Source: Apoderus coryli (Eukaryota; Arthropoda; Insecta; Coleoptera; Attelabidae). Taken from it: a stretch of DNA of 64,000 bases. The notes under the pieces are model-generated. The model saw only the letters and a list, made by a program, of their open reading frames with translations, was not told the DNA's origin and ran no database searches. Made by a program: the position numbers and the translations under genes. Of the stretch, positions 44,615 through 56,837 are shown piece by piece. Each line of letters opens with the position of its first letter. Positions within the stretch are counted from its first letter, which is position 1. The stretch spans positions 32,627,715-32,691,714 of the forward strand of contig OU452200.1 in the NCBI GenBank assembly GCA_911728435.2. The letters are read 5' to 3'.

Positions 44615-47090
44615 GTTAAGCGTACTCAGCTTTTCTAGTGTATACAATATGTTACGAAACATTGTCATTTAGTCCCTCGACGTGGCAATTTTCACGGTGC
44701 GTATTATAGACTCCTCAGAAAACTTATTACTCTTAACAAAACGGAATACCTATCCAATGGCATTTAAAATTGAATGTTGTTAAAGTTAAACTATCGATAT
44801 GAGAATTTTGTCAAAATCGATAGTATGGTAATAGTAGAAAAAGCGAAATGAATGAATCAATTACCTGACTACTTAACTCCATCAGTCTGTTAACACACAC
44901 TATGTAAATTTTAACACCTTTAACGGTGATTTCGATTTTGTAATACGTTCCAAGAAAAATATTCTATAACCTGCAATTACATGTGCTATGTGGCTATGTC
45001 GATTTTTAACATGTCTGGCGGCCGTATTTGGTTTAGCGAATTAGACCGTGAAGCGCACGAATTGTTTATTTATTTGATGTTTTTCATTTACAGTGAAGTC
45101 CAAAGTGGCATATTTGTTGCAAAACACTTTCCTTATTTAATTACATGATGATTAAAAATAAATAAATTACAATTTTAATTATGATGGAGCGCATAAATAG
45201 CAATTTAAGCCTTATCTGTCGTATAAGTATTTACAAACACGTTAGATATTTTTATTTTAACGACTGATAGTTTATTCATAAATCATGTACCTATTTAAGA
45301 GGAGTTTTTATAACACAACAATCCTGCTGAGTTTTCTAAGAAATAGAAATCACCCTACCTACCTATATATGAGGTTTACATTATTTAATTAAGCGCTTAG
45401 CTTTTGCGATTGAAAATTGGCGGATGTTTCTATTTAGGGTTAGCTGAACAGAACAGTGACATCTGCCACTGTAATGAAACTCGCCCTTTAATAAAGTCCT
45501 TTATTATTATTATTTGAATAATGAGTGCTGTTCTGTCAGCTTTTTTTAGTTTTAAAAATTTCTTTGTATGTGTTCTTCCCGCGCTGCTTTTTTCAGATTT
45601 CTTCATAATAGATTCTCTGAGCGTCGATCATTTGCTGTTTTCTCTATTAAGGTAACAGTGAATTACTAGTTAGCAAATTCATGGATGAATTCATGTTTTT
45701 CAGATTCAGTTAAAAGTATTGTTTAATGAGAATCAGTTGGATAATATTTAGTAACTTTAGTTTGTTAGGTTATTACGTCTTCGTCGTGTTGAATACAGAC
45801 ACAGACGTTAGCGCAGCTAGGTGCTTAAATGCTCAATCCGTAGCAGACAATCAGTAGGGAAGTAAACAGGATTGAATATATTTTTTAGTAATACCCCTCG
45901 TCTAGGTGATATGAAAGGCTTAGTTGAAGTGGATTAAGTGGAAAGTGTTGGGCTCGCATCCGCTTCAACAAGACCTGGATTCCTGGAGAAAAGTTCTTGA
46001 CAGGCGATTGGTGAAAGGAAATATAGATATACTTATAAGATTATAGAGCAAATTACAACTGAGCTGATATATTTTCACACCTAGAAAAACATATTCACCC
46101 ATATTCTTGCAGTTTAATTAATGCATATAAAATATAGCTTATGTAATTTGTTCCTATAAAATAAATTGGTTGTTGTGAACATAGTGCAACAATTAATTAT
46201 TATTTACTGCCTACTTTTGTACACATTATTACGCTTCAGAGGTTGTCATTTCTATGGTCAAAATGCATAACTAATTTTAAGCGCCTGTAAAAATCTGTTA
46301 ATACAGTTATTTAGATCCGTGTTGTCAGATATCTTATTAAGCGATAAATTTGTTGGTCCTATTTAAATTAATTGAAGTCAATTATTTTTGACAAAACTGT
46401 ATGTAAGAGTTTAAGTGGGCGCTTAGTATATATTTTCTCTTAAGATCCAGTTGTCTGTCAATTGGAATTAAATTAAATTTTCGTCTTTGTTGGTGTTGTA
46501 GGGAGATGTTGTAGGGTTCGTGTTAGCCTCATTTTTGAGCACTTAACTGTTGATGACTTATTTGCCTGTCGTACGCGCTGATTCTTTTGGATATCGATGT
46601 GAATCGTATGATATTAGATTAACTAGTTACTATCTGTTTAGGGCCCTACCTTTTGTCAGTTTTCGCGTTTTTGCCCACTTTTTGGTAGCATCTATTGGTT
46701 TCGGTTTCTTGGTCAATTTATAAGTTACATGGTACGGTATTCTGTCTAATTGTCTTGTGGTGTATCCTAGCACTATTGTCTTCCGAATTGTTACGCTTCT
46801 GACCTGCAAATGAATTTAATTTTCGTTAAAAATGAGGTATTTATGAATGTAAACAAACCTAACCCGTATAGATTTGTTGTTATGTTCTGTATGTTGAAAA
46901 TACCTATTAATGAAGCATAATATGATACCGTATTTTTATCCATTTATACTTGATATTACTAAAATCATTAAAATAGCAAATTAGCTTAACCCAAATCAAA
47001 TTTTACGATATATGTCACTTGCCATACTTAGTTGTCATATTTAGCTTCCGTTTAATTGGTTTTTTTCATTGTTGTCAGATTTAGTTAAGC
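44615..47090. other. Intronic DNA, nothing recognised
   Basis: Slightly less AT-rich than neighbouring stretches. No coding frame or repeat recognised. Confidence 0.4.
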
Positions 47091-47094
47091 TAGT

Positions 47095-47460
47095 ATAAAA
47101 TATTGTGAAATATATTTAACTGCAATAATATTTTTGTAAAAATAAAATGAAAATAAAGCTAAGTTTGTAGTTAATTACGCATTTGAACTTGTGTTGGGTG
47201 TGTAAATAGATTTTGGATTGATCGTGACTGATGACGGTGAAAATTTTCAAATAAATGTGGCATCCGCGATTTTCGTAATTTTTCTTGATTGTTGCCAGAT
47301 TGTGACTGAATTGAATTTACTGAGATATAAATAATATGCAATTTTTTCAACAACCAAATTATTTTAGCAAAAATAAAATAAACTTGGGAAAATTAGGTTT
47401 GTGTTTAATTAGGAATCTGCGCGTGTGTCGGGTGTAAATAGAATTCGGATTATATGCTGT
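47095..47460. repeat. Diverged ~245-bp tandem duplication
   Basis: AAAAATAAAATGAAAATAAAG ... TTGGGTGTGTAAATAGATTT (47135-47215) corresponds to AAAAATAAAATAAACTTGGG ... GTCGGGTGTAAATAGAATTC (47370-47455). Confidence 0.5.
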
Positions 47461-47799
47461 TGCACGAATAATAAGTACGTGGTGGATCATGGCGATAATT
47501 GCAAAAAAAGTCTGATAGCAGTGCATTGTAAGTTAGTATGTTGTTTCATAGAGTAGATTCCATAAGAATTTCACATCAATCTGTTTTCTTTTCTAATGAC
47601 TTTATTTTAATGAAAAAATGACGGTTTGGGAACTACTTTAAAAATGTTTCCCTTCAAAGGCGCCTCACCAAAAGTAACCCACGACCTCGTCTGAATATTT
47701 AACTGTATGTAAAAACGCATGGCATATTTTACACTTGTTTGGGTTCGGAGGAGATATACACGGGCTGGAACTCGTTTTGGTTGAGGATTAGAGTGAATA

Positions 47800-47853
47800 A
47801 GAGCAATCATGTTTTATATTTGTTAACAAATATAAAACATGATTGCTCTTAAC
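47800..47853. repeat. ~24-bp-armed palindrome
   Basis: GAGCAATCATGTTTTATATT and its inverse meet at GTTAAC. A further TTTGTTAACAAATATAAATG follows. Confidence 0.9.
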
Positions 47854-47854
47854 C

Positions 47855-48985
47855 AATTTGTTAACAAATATAAATGTTGGAAGTTAAATCTAAAAATAGG
47901 GTATCTACCACTTAAACTACCAGATCTATATTTCTATTAAGAATCGCTGGAGTTGTGTATATTACACGTTTTCGACAAATACGAAGAGAAATATGTAAAA
48001 ATAATGAAAGATGTTTCTCAAGTTTTGTATAGAAAAAAGAAATTTTGATTGAAAATGAAAATATAAACGGAATTCAAAACTTAATTTATAACAGTAATAG
48101 AAAAAAATATCCTTGAAACTTTAACGGAAATATCGTGAATTGATAAGGATATGGTATGTCTACAATTATTATAATCTTGAACTAAAAACAACGTAGGTAA
48201 CAAATGCATAAAATTGGTGACCTCAGCTGGTCACAAGTTAGTGGCTTTCAAAAATTTTAAATATGTGGGTATAGGCTGTTTTATATACAATATTTAATAA
48301 AAAAATAATCTGTCATAGTTTTCGTTATTTCTTGCACATATTGTAAATTCCATCACAGATAGGTGGTCATCTAGGTCATGCATATTGATATAATATAAGT
48401 ACTTAAAGCAAAAAGTGTTAAACAATAATGCCTATGGTTAAAACAAGTTGCATTTAGTTTACTATCATCTACCACCCCTTTCTTAACGTTACAACATTGC
48501 CTTGTTATTTATTCACTACTTGGACATCGATTGCAGATGATGTTATTAGCATATTATTCGGTTTTGTTATATATATACCTACCAAATGTATAATATATAT
48601 TCTTGTACGTGATTGCATATTGATAATTCAATTGGTTGTGCCATGAAGTGTTGAATTCTAATGACATTTCTTTTTAAAAGTGTTCCATTTTGTTCGATTT
48701 CATAATTACATGAATCTTCAAGAAATCAATGATTCTCATGTATGTGAATGTAGTTTTCATTTCCTATGAAACACATATGGACTCAAGTCAATCTGAGAGT
48801 ATCTATAGTTGATATAAACTTATTGAAAATAATATGTAACATTAGTATTGTTATATCATGAACTCCTCTCCATTGGCAACGTACAATCACATATGCATGA
48901 TTTGCAACTAATAGTAAAGTATCGTGAGTAATGTTTTTCAAAGTAATTATTAAATAATTATAGGTTATCGAAAACTCTACCATCA
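47855..48985. other. Intronic AT-rich DNA, nothing recognised
   Basis: No coding frame or repeat recognised. Confidence 0.4.
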
Positions 48986-49085
48986 ATTAGCAACATGGGG
49001 CCGGAGATGCCCACATGTTCAAGCGCGCCTCGACGTGATTATGGTATTAAAGTACCTGGTCACGTGGATGGAGGTTGGATGGGTG

Positions 49086-49250
49086 GATGGCGCTCCCGGC
49101 CGAGTCGGTAGACTTGCCTATGATGCCAAGTAGTTATTGACTATATAGTCGTGGGTGCTCGCATCTGGCGGACCGTGGTTCGGATTCCACTCTAAACTGT
49201 AGGTCCAAGAATTACAAAGTACGGCTGTATTACCTAGTGTAGAGGCCAAA
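49086..49250 (+). mobile_element. tRNA-derived SINE
   Basis: GCTCCCGGCCGAGTCGGTAG carries an A box; GTGGTTCGGATTCCAC at 49175-49190 carries the B box (GGTTCGGATTCC, one inserted base relative to GGTTCGANTCC). The spacing (~70 bases) and the unpaired acceptor ends argue against a real tRNA. An A-rich run at 49256-49267 may be the tail. Confidence 0.65.
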
Positions 49251-49410
49251 AACACAGAAAAAAAATAGCAAAATGCTAATCGATCGATGAAATATAGCAT
49301 TTGCTTTTGTGGAATATTATTGAATATTTCAATAATTAAGTATATTCCAAACATCCTGAATATACTTGAAATTAATTAATCACTCATGTCCCTTCAAATT
49401 CAAAAAATAT

Positions 49411-49888
49411 ATTTTTCTACGACTTTCTTTAAATGCCTTTATTATCTGTTCAATCATGATTTGAAAATGTAGTACATTGTAATGCTGTTTATCATTTACC
49501 CGTGCGTAATAATATTTCCCACTAGTTGCTAGGTAACTAGTGGGAAATATTATTATATTATTAATAATATTACGCACGGATAAAATTTCCTGGTAATGAC
49601 AAAAGTAGCGGCGGGCATGAAAAATCACCATAGAAACGCCGAAAATACAAGCACCAAATTGACACTTTTGGTATTTATAATTAATAATAATTATAATTAA
49701 GTATTTCGCTAATTTCAAAACACATAAACAGTGATAGTGAATATAGTTTAACACCACCTAGTCAATTAAATACTTCTAATTTATCGTATTTAGGCTTATA
49801 CGCTAACAAGGGTAAGTTTCGAAAAACAAATATTTTCCTAAAAATTATGTTAAATTTATTCAAAAGCATTAAAACAGTCGTAAAAAGA
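49411..49888. mobile_element. CTACGACTG-TIR element, copy B (unoccupied site)
   Basis: Left terminus TTTTTCTACGACTTTCTTTA, inverted right terminus CTCTTTTTACGACTGTTTTA. It matches copy A (35105-36420) inverted but lacks the 844-bp fold-back. The internal hairpin GTGCGTAATAATATTTCCCA also has a TATTATTAATAA insertion at 49550-49570. Non-coding. Confidence 0.8.
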
Positions 49889-49889
49889 G

Positions 49890-50023
49890 TATAGTGTGAA
49901 ACTCACATGAAATGACCATTTCCTAGTCGTATGATTTGCAGCATTCGCCTGCGGCTCATGCTGCAAACGATCATACTCGTAGGAAATATATGTCATTTCA
50001 TGTTCGTTGCACAATATACTATT
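49890..50023. repeat. 134-bp palindrome abutting copy B
   Basis: Same palindrome as 36421-36552, with loop TTCGCCTGCGGCTCA. Confidence 0.85.
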
Positions 50024-50024
50024 A

Positions 50025-50790
50025 ACGACCAATGTATCGACACTCTTCTTTTTTAAGAATTTCAGTTCTTTGCATTCATATTTCTTTCAACATTCACATA
50101 CCTACAGTTTTTGCGAAAAGTTACGATTTTTCTTCTCTTAAGTCTTATTCTGTTCTTGGATAATAATTCTTTAAATATACTCTTTTGTTTTGATCGAAAA
50201 AATATATGCTCTGTCAACGTGACAGGCAAAAAAACATAAGCAAAAATAAAGCAGATCATTCTGAATAATATAGTAAATAAAAATAACGTTAGCCAATGTT
50301 AATCAGGATCCTGTCAAGTAAATAACATTCATAATAACGGTCGAATGATAATTTCCACGATATAGTAAGTAGGTAGTTGATGATTTGGATAGGTTATTAT
50401 TGGATCACACAGAAGTTTGAGCAATAATATGCTGTTATAAAACCATAGGTTTAGTCTGAATAAATTTGGAGTTTGAATATCTTTACATGATTGTAAAGCC
50501 TGATAAATACAAAAGTTGTATTTTTAGTGGCACCCCCACTAAAAGTGCATTTTTCCTGCTAGTGACGCCGGCGCCGGAAAAATTTTTGTTAGATATTTAA
50601 ATCAAAATTAAAGTAAAATTAACGATTTAAATATAAAAATAACACAATTATTACGGTTTATTATTTATTATTTTATTACTTAAACAATACCTACTCCTTA
50701 TTCTGGCAAAATGCAAACAATCCTTAATTTTAATTAAACTGGGTACAGCTTAATTAAAATCTCTCTTTCTTTCTTGTGAAATTAACTACA
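50025..50790. other. Intronic AT-rich DNA, nothing recognised
   Basis: Contains a small GC palindrome-like patch CGCCGGCGCCGG at about 50566. No coding frame recognised. Confidence 0.4.
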
Positions 50791-50973
50791 TTATTTACAT
50801 TGTCTATTAATCCCACTCTTCCGGAAACGTTTACAAATTTTTTTTGAACCATATACTAGCCCTCCGCTGTCATGGAGGACTTCCAAGCAATAACATCCAT
50901 CACCATTAGTTTGCTTTAATACCTTGGCTGATTTCCTAGCCATGGCTTCGTTTCGGCTTCGAAAACACCGGTC
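50791..50973 (-). CDS. Possible Cys-containing coding exon of unknown family
   Basis: The minus strand is open for 60 codons from a TTGCCAG acceptor-like site to TAA at 50793-50791. The peptide contains AKVLKQTNGDGCYCLEVLHD and SGGLVYGSKKICKRFRKSG, with five Cys and many Lys/Arg. Base composition is clearly richer in G+C than both flanks, which suggests coding or former coding. The acceptor has a poor pyrimidine tract and I recognise no family. It could be a host exon antisense to the large intron, a retrogene scrap or a transposon coding relic. Confidence 0.3.
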   Translation of the reverse strand, partial: DRCFRSRNEAMARKSAKVLKQTNGDGCYCLEVLHDSGGLVYGSKKICKRFRKSGINRQCK

Positions 50974-50974
50974 C

Positions 50975-52244
50975 TGGCAACATCTTTATTAAGTTACCGA
51001 CACAATGAAACTTTCGGGTCGCCAGAGAGAAACTTGAGAAAATGAATCAAATAAACAATAATACAATATCCTTAAATTGTTTGAAATCCACTAATGACGG
51101 CAATAATTAATGCAAATATATGAAGAATAACGATACTATATCAAATATTGATTAGGATGTGTCACCTTCTAATGAAGAAGGTGTTGGAATGCTTTTAACG
51201 AAGAAATTTGGAATAAATTAAATGAAATTCCTACAACATATGTTCCGGCAGTGCAATCATTTTTATCCAAAAAGGAGAAATATACAGGAAGTGAGAACTC
51301 GCTTGAATTGTACCTATTTACAGCATTTAAAGTAAATTTTAAATTATGACCATAGACTAAAAAACTATTTTTGTTTCACCTGTTTTCCTATTTTAATAAA
51401 CCAGTACAATAAACTCGTCCATCAATTTTTGCAGCGCATACAATATTGGGTCTCCTATGTTACAGACGAAAACTAGACAATACGTGTGCAACTTATAAAA
51501 ACGATTCCGGAGACCCGAGCTATTCAATCTGTCGGTAACTTACGAAAATAAACTCTGGCATTAAATCTTGTGCCATTCTGCCTTGGTACAACAAATTTCT
51601 ATTTTTATTTGGTCACTATCTCTTTTTAAATACAAGTGTTTTGTAAAATCTGTTTTCCTACGAACATGCTGTAAAGTAGTTTTCCACACTCAGTGCTGTT
51701 TCTTTCCGTACTGTTTTTACTATTATATTATATATTATAAAGTCAGATAGTGCTAGATTTGTTATAAATCCCAAATATTAATAATTGTTTATCCACTTTA
51801 AAAAAGAAGTACTTCTGTTTATTCAGCAAACAATAATAACCTGTTAAATGAACTAAATGTATTAAACTTACGCTAGATTTTTACCAGTATGGGCCTTTTT
51901 CTCTGGTAATACCAACGTATTTTAAATTATTGCTAGATATTTCTACAGTTTTGTACGTCGTTCAGTCGACTATCGTCGCTTGTGGAAAAGAACTACTTTC
52001 CGCACTTGTTAGGTAAATAAATATATTGAGACCGAGGAAAATACGTAAAATATATTGTTTTTTTTTAAAGATATTTATTTAAAAAATTTCAGAAACAAAT
52101 GATTGGGAAAAATTAAGAAAGCATCTTGTTTTTGGGGTTTTTATTAAATAATCGGTTTAAATAGAGAATTTAGAACAAACAGGTATTCTTTTTGTTTTCG
52201 ATGACAATTTTTGTTCAGATGACTAACATTTTATTTTATTTTAG
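50975..52244. other. 3' part of intron 1, nothing recognised
   Basis: Ends in the pyrimidine-rich TTATTTTATTTTAG acceptor of exon 2. Confidence 0.5.
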
Positions 52245-52482
52245 GCAATAGTATTCTGTTTCTTCTGCTTCATCGTCTCCCTAGTCAAATGTCAGTTTGG
52301 CAGCTTTGGATATTGGGGTAACGCTTTCTCTGGTGGATTGGACGCTGCTCTCACATCAGCGCGAGATCCACGTCAAAATCCTGGACCAGTGGTATTTCCT
52401 CCATCGCCGCCAGATAATGGTGAAACTAGTGGTGTGGTAGTTGGTGCATCAGGTTTTGGATTTGTTCCAGCAAATGGACCAA
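52245..52482 (+). CDS. Exon 2 of the secreted-protein gene
   Basis: The exon (238 nt) starts after TTTTAG and ends before GTAAGAAC; phase 0 in, phase 1 out. Joined to MKFA it completes a classical signal peptide (AIVFCFFCFIVSLVKC, likely cleavage before Gln21) and a mature start QFGSFGYWGNAFSGGLDAAL. The Gly/Pro/Ser-rich part follows, with NPGPVVFPPSPPDNGETSG and VVVGASGFGFVPANGP. The composition resembles extracellular insect structural or cuticle-associated proteins, but no chitin-binding R&R consensus is visible and I do not know the family. At least one more exon must follow, since the exon ends inside a codon; none was found before 64 kb. The frame lacks stops and has high GC for this window. 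Confidence 0.8.
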
Positions 52483-52892
52483 GTAAGAACATATTCCTGC
52501 ATTTTTCAAAATGTCACGAAAACGTATTTCATATAACTTAGCATCAATATGGATTAGAATTAGCATTATTCAGACTCATATTCATTCAGCACAAACAATG
52601 TAAAATAGTTATCGATTTCATTTCACAAGGCATTCATTTTTTTCGATACGGTAATATTCAAAAATGGATGCTTTTTAGTGTTCGATTTGAAAGAAATTTG
52701 GGCATTCATTAAACTAATGCAGCACAAATAAGGTTGATTATGGTTCTGTTATGTCGATAAATTTAACTTCGGTATTTAGTAATAATTTAAAAAACTTATT
52801 GATTTAGATGATATCGAAGATAAAGTTTTCAAGAAAAGATTTAAAATCTACTGACAGCATGAAATTTTTGGTGTAATTTTTTCTAAATTTTT

Positions 52893-52926
52893 TTGCCAAC
52901 GTTGGGATTAAACTTCTTCAGGACCT
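52893..52926 (-). other. Decayed hammerhead-like box
   Basis: On the minus strand, TCCTGAAGAAGTTTAATCCC is followed by AACGTTGGC. It keeps CTGAAGA and the ACGTTGGC end seen at 15.97 kb, but GAAA has become CCCA and no stem II remains. Confidence 0.35.
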
Positions 52927-54517
52927 TATATAGGCGTTTGCCTATTTTCTGAAATTATATTTTTGTTAAACTGTTTATGTAGAAGAACGAAACGATGGCC
53001 ACAATTTAAGCAATTTTATTTTGTCCTACACCGACAATTTCATCATCCCAGGATTTATAGTAAAAACACAATTGAACAAATTTGTTAAAATCTGGTTTTT
53101 TCAGTTTAGCAGAAAATAAAATAAAAATTATTATTACTTTGTCAAATTTTATAAATTATTCAAAACAAATTCGAATGAAATGGTCATTTTCGCGTTAAAT
53201 TGTTCTAGAGCAAAAGTAAATATGTGAAAAGGCAATTAATACTCAACAGAGCATTGAGAAGAAGAGTAAACAAGTAGTTCTGATGCAATTCACCGTAAGT
53301 TGAAGTAGTATCATGTGATTTGCAGCTGACACATACTTATTTAAAGCAGTTTAAACGTTACTTATGACTACTTATATCGTACAAACTGTTCCGTTTGGAA
53401 TAATTTGTTTAAAATTACATAAATTTCCAATTATGTTAATAAATCATATACTATGATAAATAAAGTGCAATCAATGGTAATATGCAATCATATTTGTTAT
53501 TAATATTTGAAGTGATTGCAAATTTATGCATGAATAATTTTGAGATATTCTAAATTGTGTGGGTTTAAATAATATAGTTTACCATATAATATACGAGGAA
53601 TAATAAAAAGATGTTAAATATTAATGCCAAAACCATACCAAGATTAGTTAAGTCAGAGATGTCGGATTTGCTGGAAATGGTGTGTATAGACGATGAAGCT
53701 GCTAGATTCAGACATCGCTGGACTTCAGACAATCCTAAGCTTTTCGTGAAATCTCCTCTGAAAATGCGATTTGTCAAATATTTATATCACGAATATCTCT
53801 CCTAGATATCAGTCTTTTTCTAATGATATTAGAGGGAGAATTTAAATAAAACAGTATATGAAAAACAAAATTTCCAAGATGCTAAAGATGACGATCCTCC
53901 ATTCGCAGCCAGCCCATATCAGAAATTACTCGGCACATACGTTCAAATCTTTTAAGAACATTTAAAAATCTAGCAGAACAGCTTCTATGAAATTATAGCA
54001 ACGTATGGCAGATACTGACGAATTTATTTCGCTCATACAACGAGTTCGTCAATATACCATAACATTAACTAAAACACAAATATCTCTCTCGCGTTCCTGA
54101 TAATAATACTTACAATATTATTCGGTCTTTATACTATTGTATATTTACCCATGACGGTGTGCCATTGTGAGTTTATCTCCGTTACTAATAAAGTTCTAAA
54201 GATTTCATGGTAAGAACGAAACCATTATTACAATATGTGCCATGCCAAAAGCTCAATTTAAATTAGACTCTCTTAATTTAAAAAAAAAATTCAATTTTAT
54301 AAAATTTTACATAAAGTTAGTAATTGTGTATAATTTGGTACAAAATTATATCTACATTATGTTACTTCTGAAGGCAAAATACTTTTTGCAGGAATAACAA
54401 ATACTTCTTTTCGTTTTGTTACAAATAACAGTGATTTGACATAGTAAATAAAATTGTTGGATACTCCTCACTTCAACACTTTCGCCTTGTTCATATTGTA
54501 AGAGATCACTAGAAATA

Positions 54518-54558
54518 ATTTGATGATGAGGCACTTATATAGTCGAAACATCTATGGC
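54518..54558 (+). other. Decayed hammerhead-like box
   Basis: TTGATGA, TGAGGCACTTATATAGTC, GAAACATCTATGGC: the order and spacing of the motif are kept, but the first core C is T, stem II barely pairs and the cleavage triplet is lost. Confidence 0.35.
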
Positions 54559-55616
54559 GTATTAGTGAAAATGAAATGAAAAAAGTGTTTTGCAGAATTT
54601 CGAGAGTGATGTCAATGATTAATATAGTACTTATAGACTATTTCTTCAATTTTTTTTTACTAGTTGCTCGGAACTTTTCAACCATTTATCATGTACGATT
54701 ATTGGCTTTGACTGGCTGTTATTAATGGTATGTTCGACAAAGTCATTGCCTACCATAGTTTCTAACCTAATTTTTGTTAAAAGCAAGCAGACTTTGAATT
54801 TGTAGCGTAGAAGTTGTAAAGTTCTTTGACTTGAAAATATGAAAAACTTGCATCAGAAATTTAAATGAATAAAGATATACCTAGGTATATCAAGTATTCT
54901 TATTAACTTTCCATATTTTGTGTAATGATAATTATTATCTGTTACTTATTTAGACGTGAATGTTCCTGGTTTATGATCACCTAAATTATATTACCAACCT
55001 GTTTATTTCAATCTACTCGCTTTTTCAAACTCTTGATGGAAGATCTCTATCTGACACAAAGTTTTATGTGTACGTAACAAAGCAATATATAACCTAATTT
55101 GTACGTATATCGCTTGCTCTAGAATCTTTGTTCCACGATGAGTGTACAGTTGCTGTTTTCAATGCGGTCATCACCTGTTTCCATATAACCGCTAATTTAA
55201 CTTAGTACAAAGCAACCAAATTGGGTACAGACTGGTTACGAAATGTGGTGTATGTGTCAATAATAGTTGTTGATAGTTTGGACTGCCAAATCCACTTAGT
55301 TATACGGCGGCTTGTTCGTTGATAAACCGCATGTCTAGAAAACAATGCAAACTTTGGACGGAATTTCGAAATGCTATTAATTCTGGGAACAGGAATAATA
55401 ATGTAGTTGAATGAGCAGTAAATATGCAGGAAATATATTCAAAAAACGTCATTGTTTCTAAGTTTTCATGTTCTTGAAAATAATATCTAATTGAGATATA
55501 AGATGAATGTAAATCGTACTCTTAGTACTAACTTTCAAAGTGAATAAAACAAAAACTAGAAATTGTATTATAACTTTATTTATTGCCTTTTAAAAACAAA
55601 ATTTGGGGAGTTTTTT

Positions 55617-55875
55617 TCATATAGCTTTGAACATAATGTCTTTCAAATGATGGCCTTCTTTGTAAGCGGTTTCTGAAGTTCTCTCACTCTCTGAAGCATG
55701 TCTTGCGGTGTGCGACCTATTTCCAGTCGTGTCGCGTCTTTTAAGGCTTGTAAGTTGTGAGGTCGATGTTTGTAAACTTCTGCTTGCAACCGCGCTTGGG
55801 TCAATCCCCACCCGTCAACGATGTTTAATCTTTTCACAGTGCGTTGGTAAATTTCGGGATATTTCCCTATCCACC
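55617..55875 (-). pseudogene. Transposase C-terminal fragment (Tc1/mariner superfamily)
   Basis: The minus strand reads VYKHRPHNLQALKDATRLEI then GRTPQDMLQRVRE, and after a frameshift EGHHLKDIMFKAI and a stop, the standard C-terminus of a widespread insect transposase family (consensus 'LeaLK..I..ei..ip.emLqrV..nf..RL..Ci...G.HlediiFk'). An ACCCTGTATAAT motif at 55871-55882 may be the element end. The catalytic part is absent. Confidence 0.75.
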
Positions 55876-56339
55876 CTGTATAATATTATAGGATTTGATC
55901 TTCTTGATGTCTTAATATTTCCACTTTAAAATAAACATTGTAACTAGCTACACCAGAACAGTCTTGACGATATCGAAAGACATAGACTCAACTTAGGGAA
56001 ATTCGACATACGACTAATCAGTCCAAAATGCGTTCAGAAAATGTCGGAACAGCGATATCAATGTATCTTTTCCAAAATAAAGCTGGCGCTCCATAATTGG
56101 CATATGATCCAGAGTTAGATCGATGTTGACGTTCTTCCAATAAGAAATAATTGCTATACAGTGGGGATACAACAATGGATCTTCATAAATTTAACAGCCT
56201 TTGTTATAGATCGTTTAATTATCCAAGTTTAGTCCACTCGAAGGAGTTCATTAACCCATCGAAATCAAGGCCAAGGGAGTACAACTCATCTGCGCTGCCT
56301 GGTTGGACTATACACAAGTCAATGTCGTTTAATTCATCA

Positions 56340-56498
56340 TCTCAGCACAAGGTTGTGTTTCTTGGAAAATTCCGAGTGCCGATTGTACCTGATGAGAGAA
56401 TATTTGGTGAAGTAACGCTTCTACCAGCGAGTCCAAAAGAAAGCTCAACCAACCTACCTATTGATTGTTTCAGCAACATGACTGGCACCGAGCCATAA
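56340..56498 (+). pseudogene. Non-LTR retrotransposon tail, relative of 4063-4290
   Basis: DERIFGEVTLLPASPKESST parallels LAIFGEVIFLAASLKESSSS of the copy at 4.1 kb, and the DNA before it (CCGAGTGCCGATTGTACCTG) matches that copy's CysArgLeuCys codons followed directly by the RIFGE part. The Cys/His cluster is thus mostly deleted. The upstream part of the open frame (from 56151) has no recognisable similarity. Confidence 0.65.
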
Positions 56499-56837
56499 TT
56501 AACTTGGAATCAAACAATTTTACGCTTGATGCACGATTTACGAAATGGGTTGATCATTATTTAATGATAAAACATTTGATTTTAAGGTGAAGATAAGGAC
56601 AAACCAACACATCAATGTTGGGCCTATAGTTATTTAACACATTTATTGTAGTCTCCAAGTGGTAGCTCGAGGCAAATAATGCGGACCATGATGTAGCCAC
56701 TAAAGTTTCGAAATAATTTATATAACGGTGGGTAAATGTGAGCTTAGGAAGTAAATTGGCTGTCAAATGTTGAAATGTAAACAATTGAGCTGTCATTCTT
56801 CGACATTTATATAGTAAAAAGTTGGTAAATTTTAACC

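Larger units (their letters stand above)
13724..52244 (+). other. Inferred 38.5-kb intron 1 of the secreted-protein gene
   Basis: It starts GTAAGTG and ends TTATTTTATTTTAG. Everything annotated between these points, on either strand, is mobile or repetitive DNA apart from two unclassified open frames (44143-44571 and 50791-50973). No competing host gene was found inside. Confidence 0.5.
52483..55615. other. Probable intron 2, mostly unrecognised
   Basis: Holds two decayed hammerhead-like boxes (52893-52926 and 54518-54558). No further exon of the secreted gene was identified; the 64-codon frame at 53611 has no recognisable family. Confidence 0.4.

Noticed and set aside
49380..49757. Minus-strand frame of 125 codons
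   Set aside because: It spans the non-coding CTACGACTG element; the homologous region in copy A is frameshifted and interrupted, with no sign of protein selection.
53611..53805. Plus-strand frame of 64 codons considered as exon 3 of the secreted gene
   Set aside because: Composition is acidic and charged, unlike exon 2, and there is no phase-1 acceptor immediately upstream that would join it.
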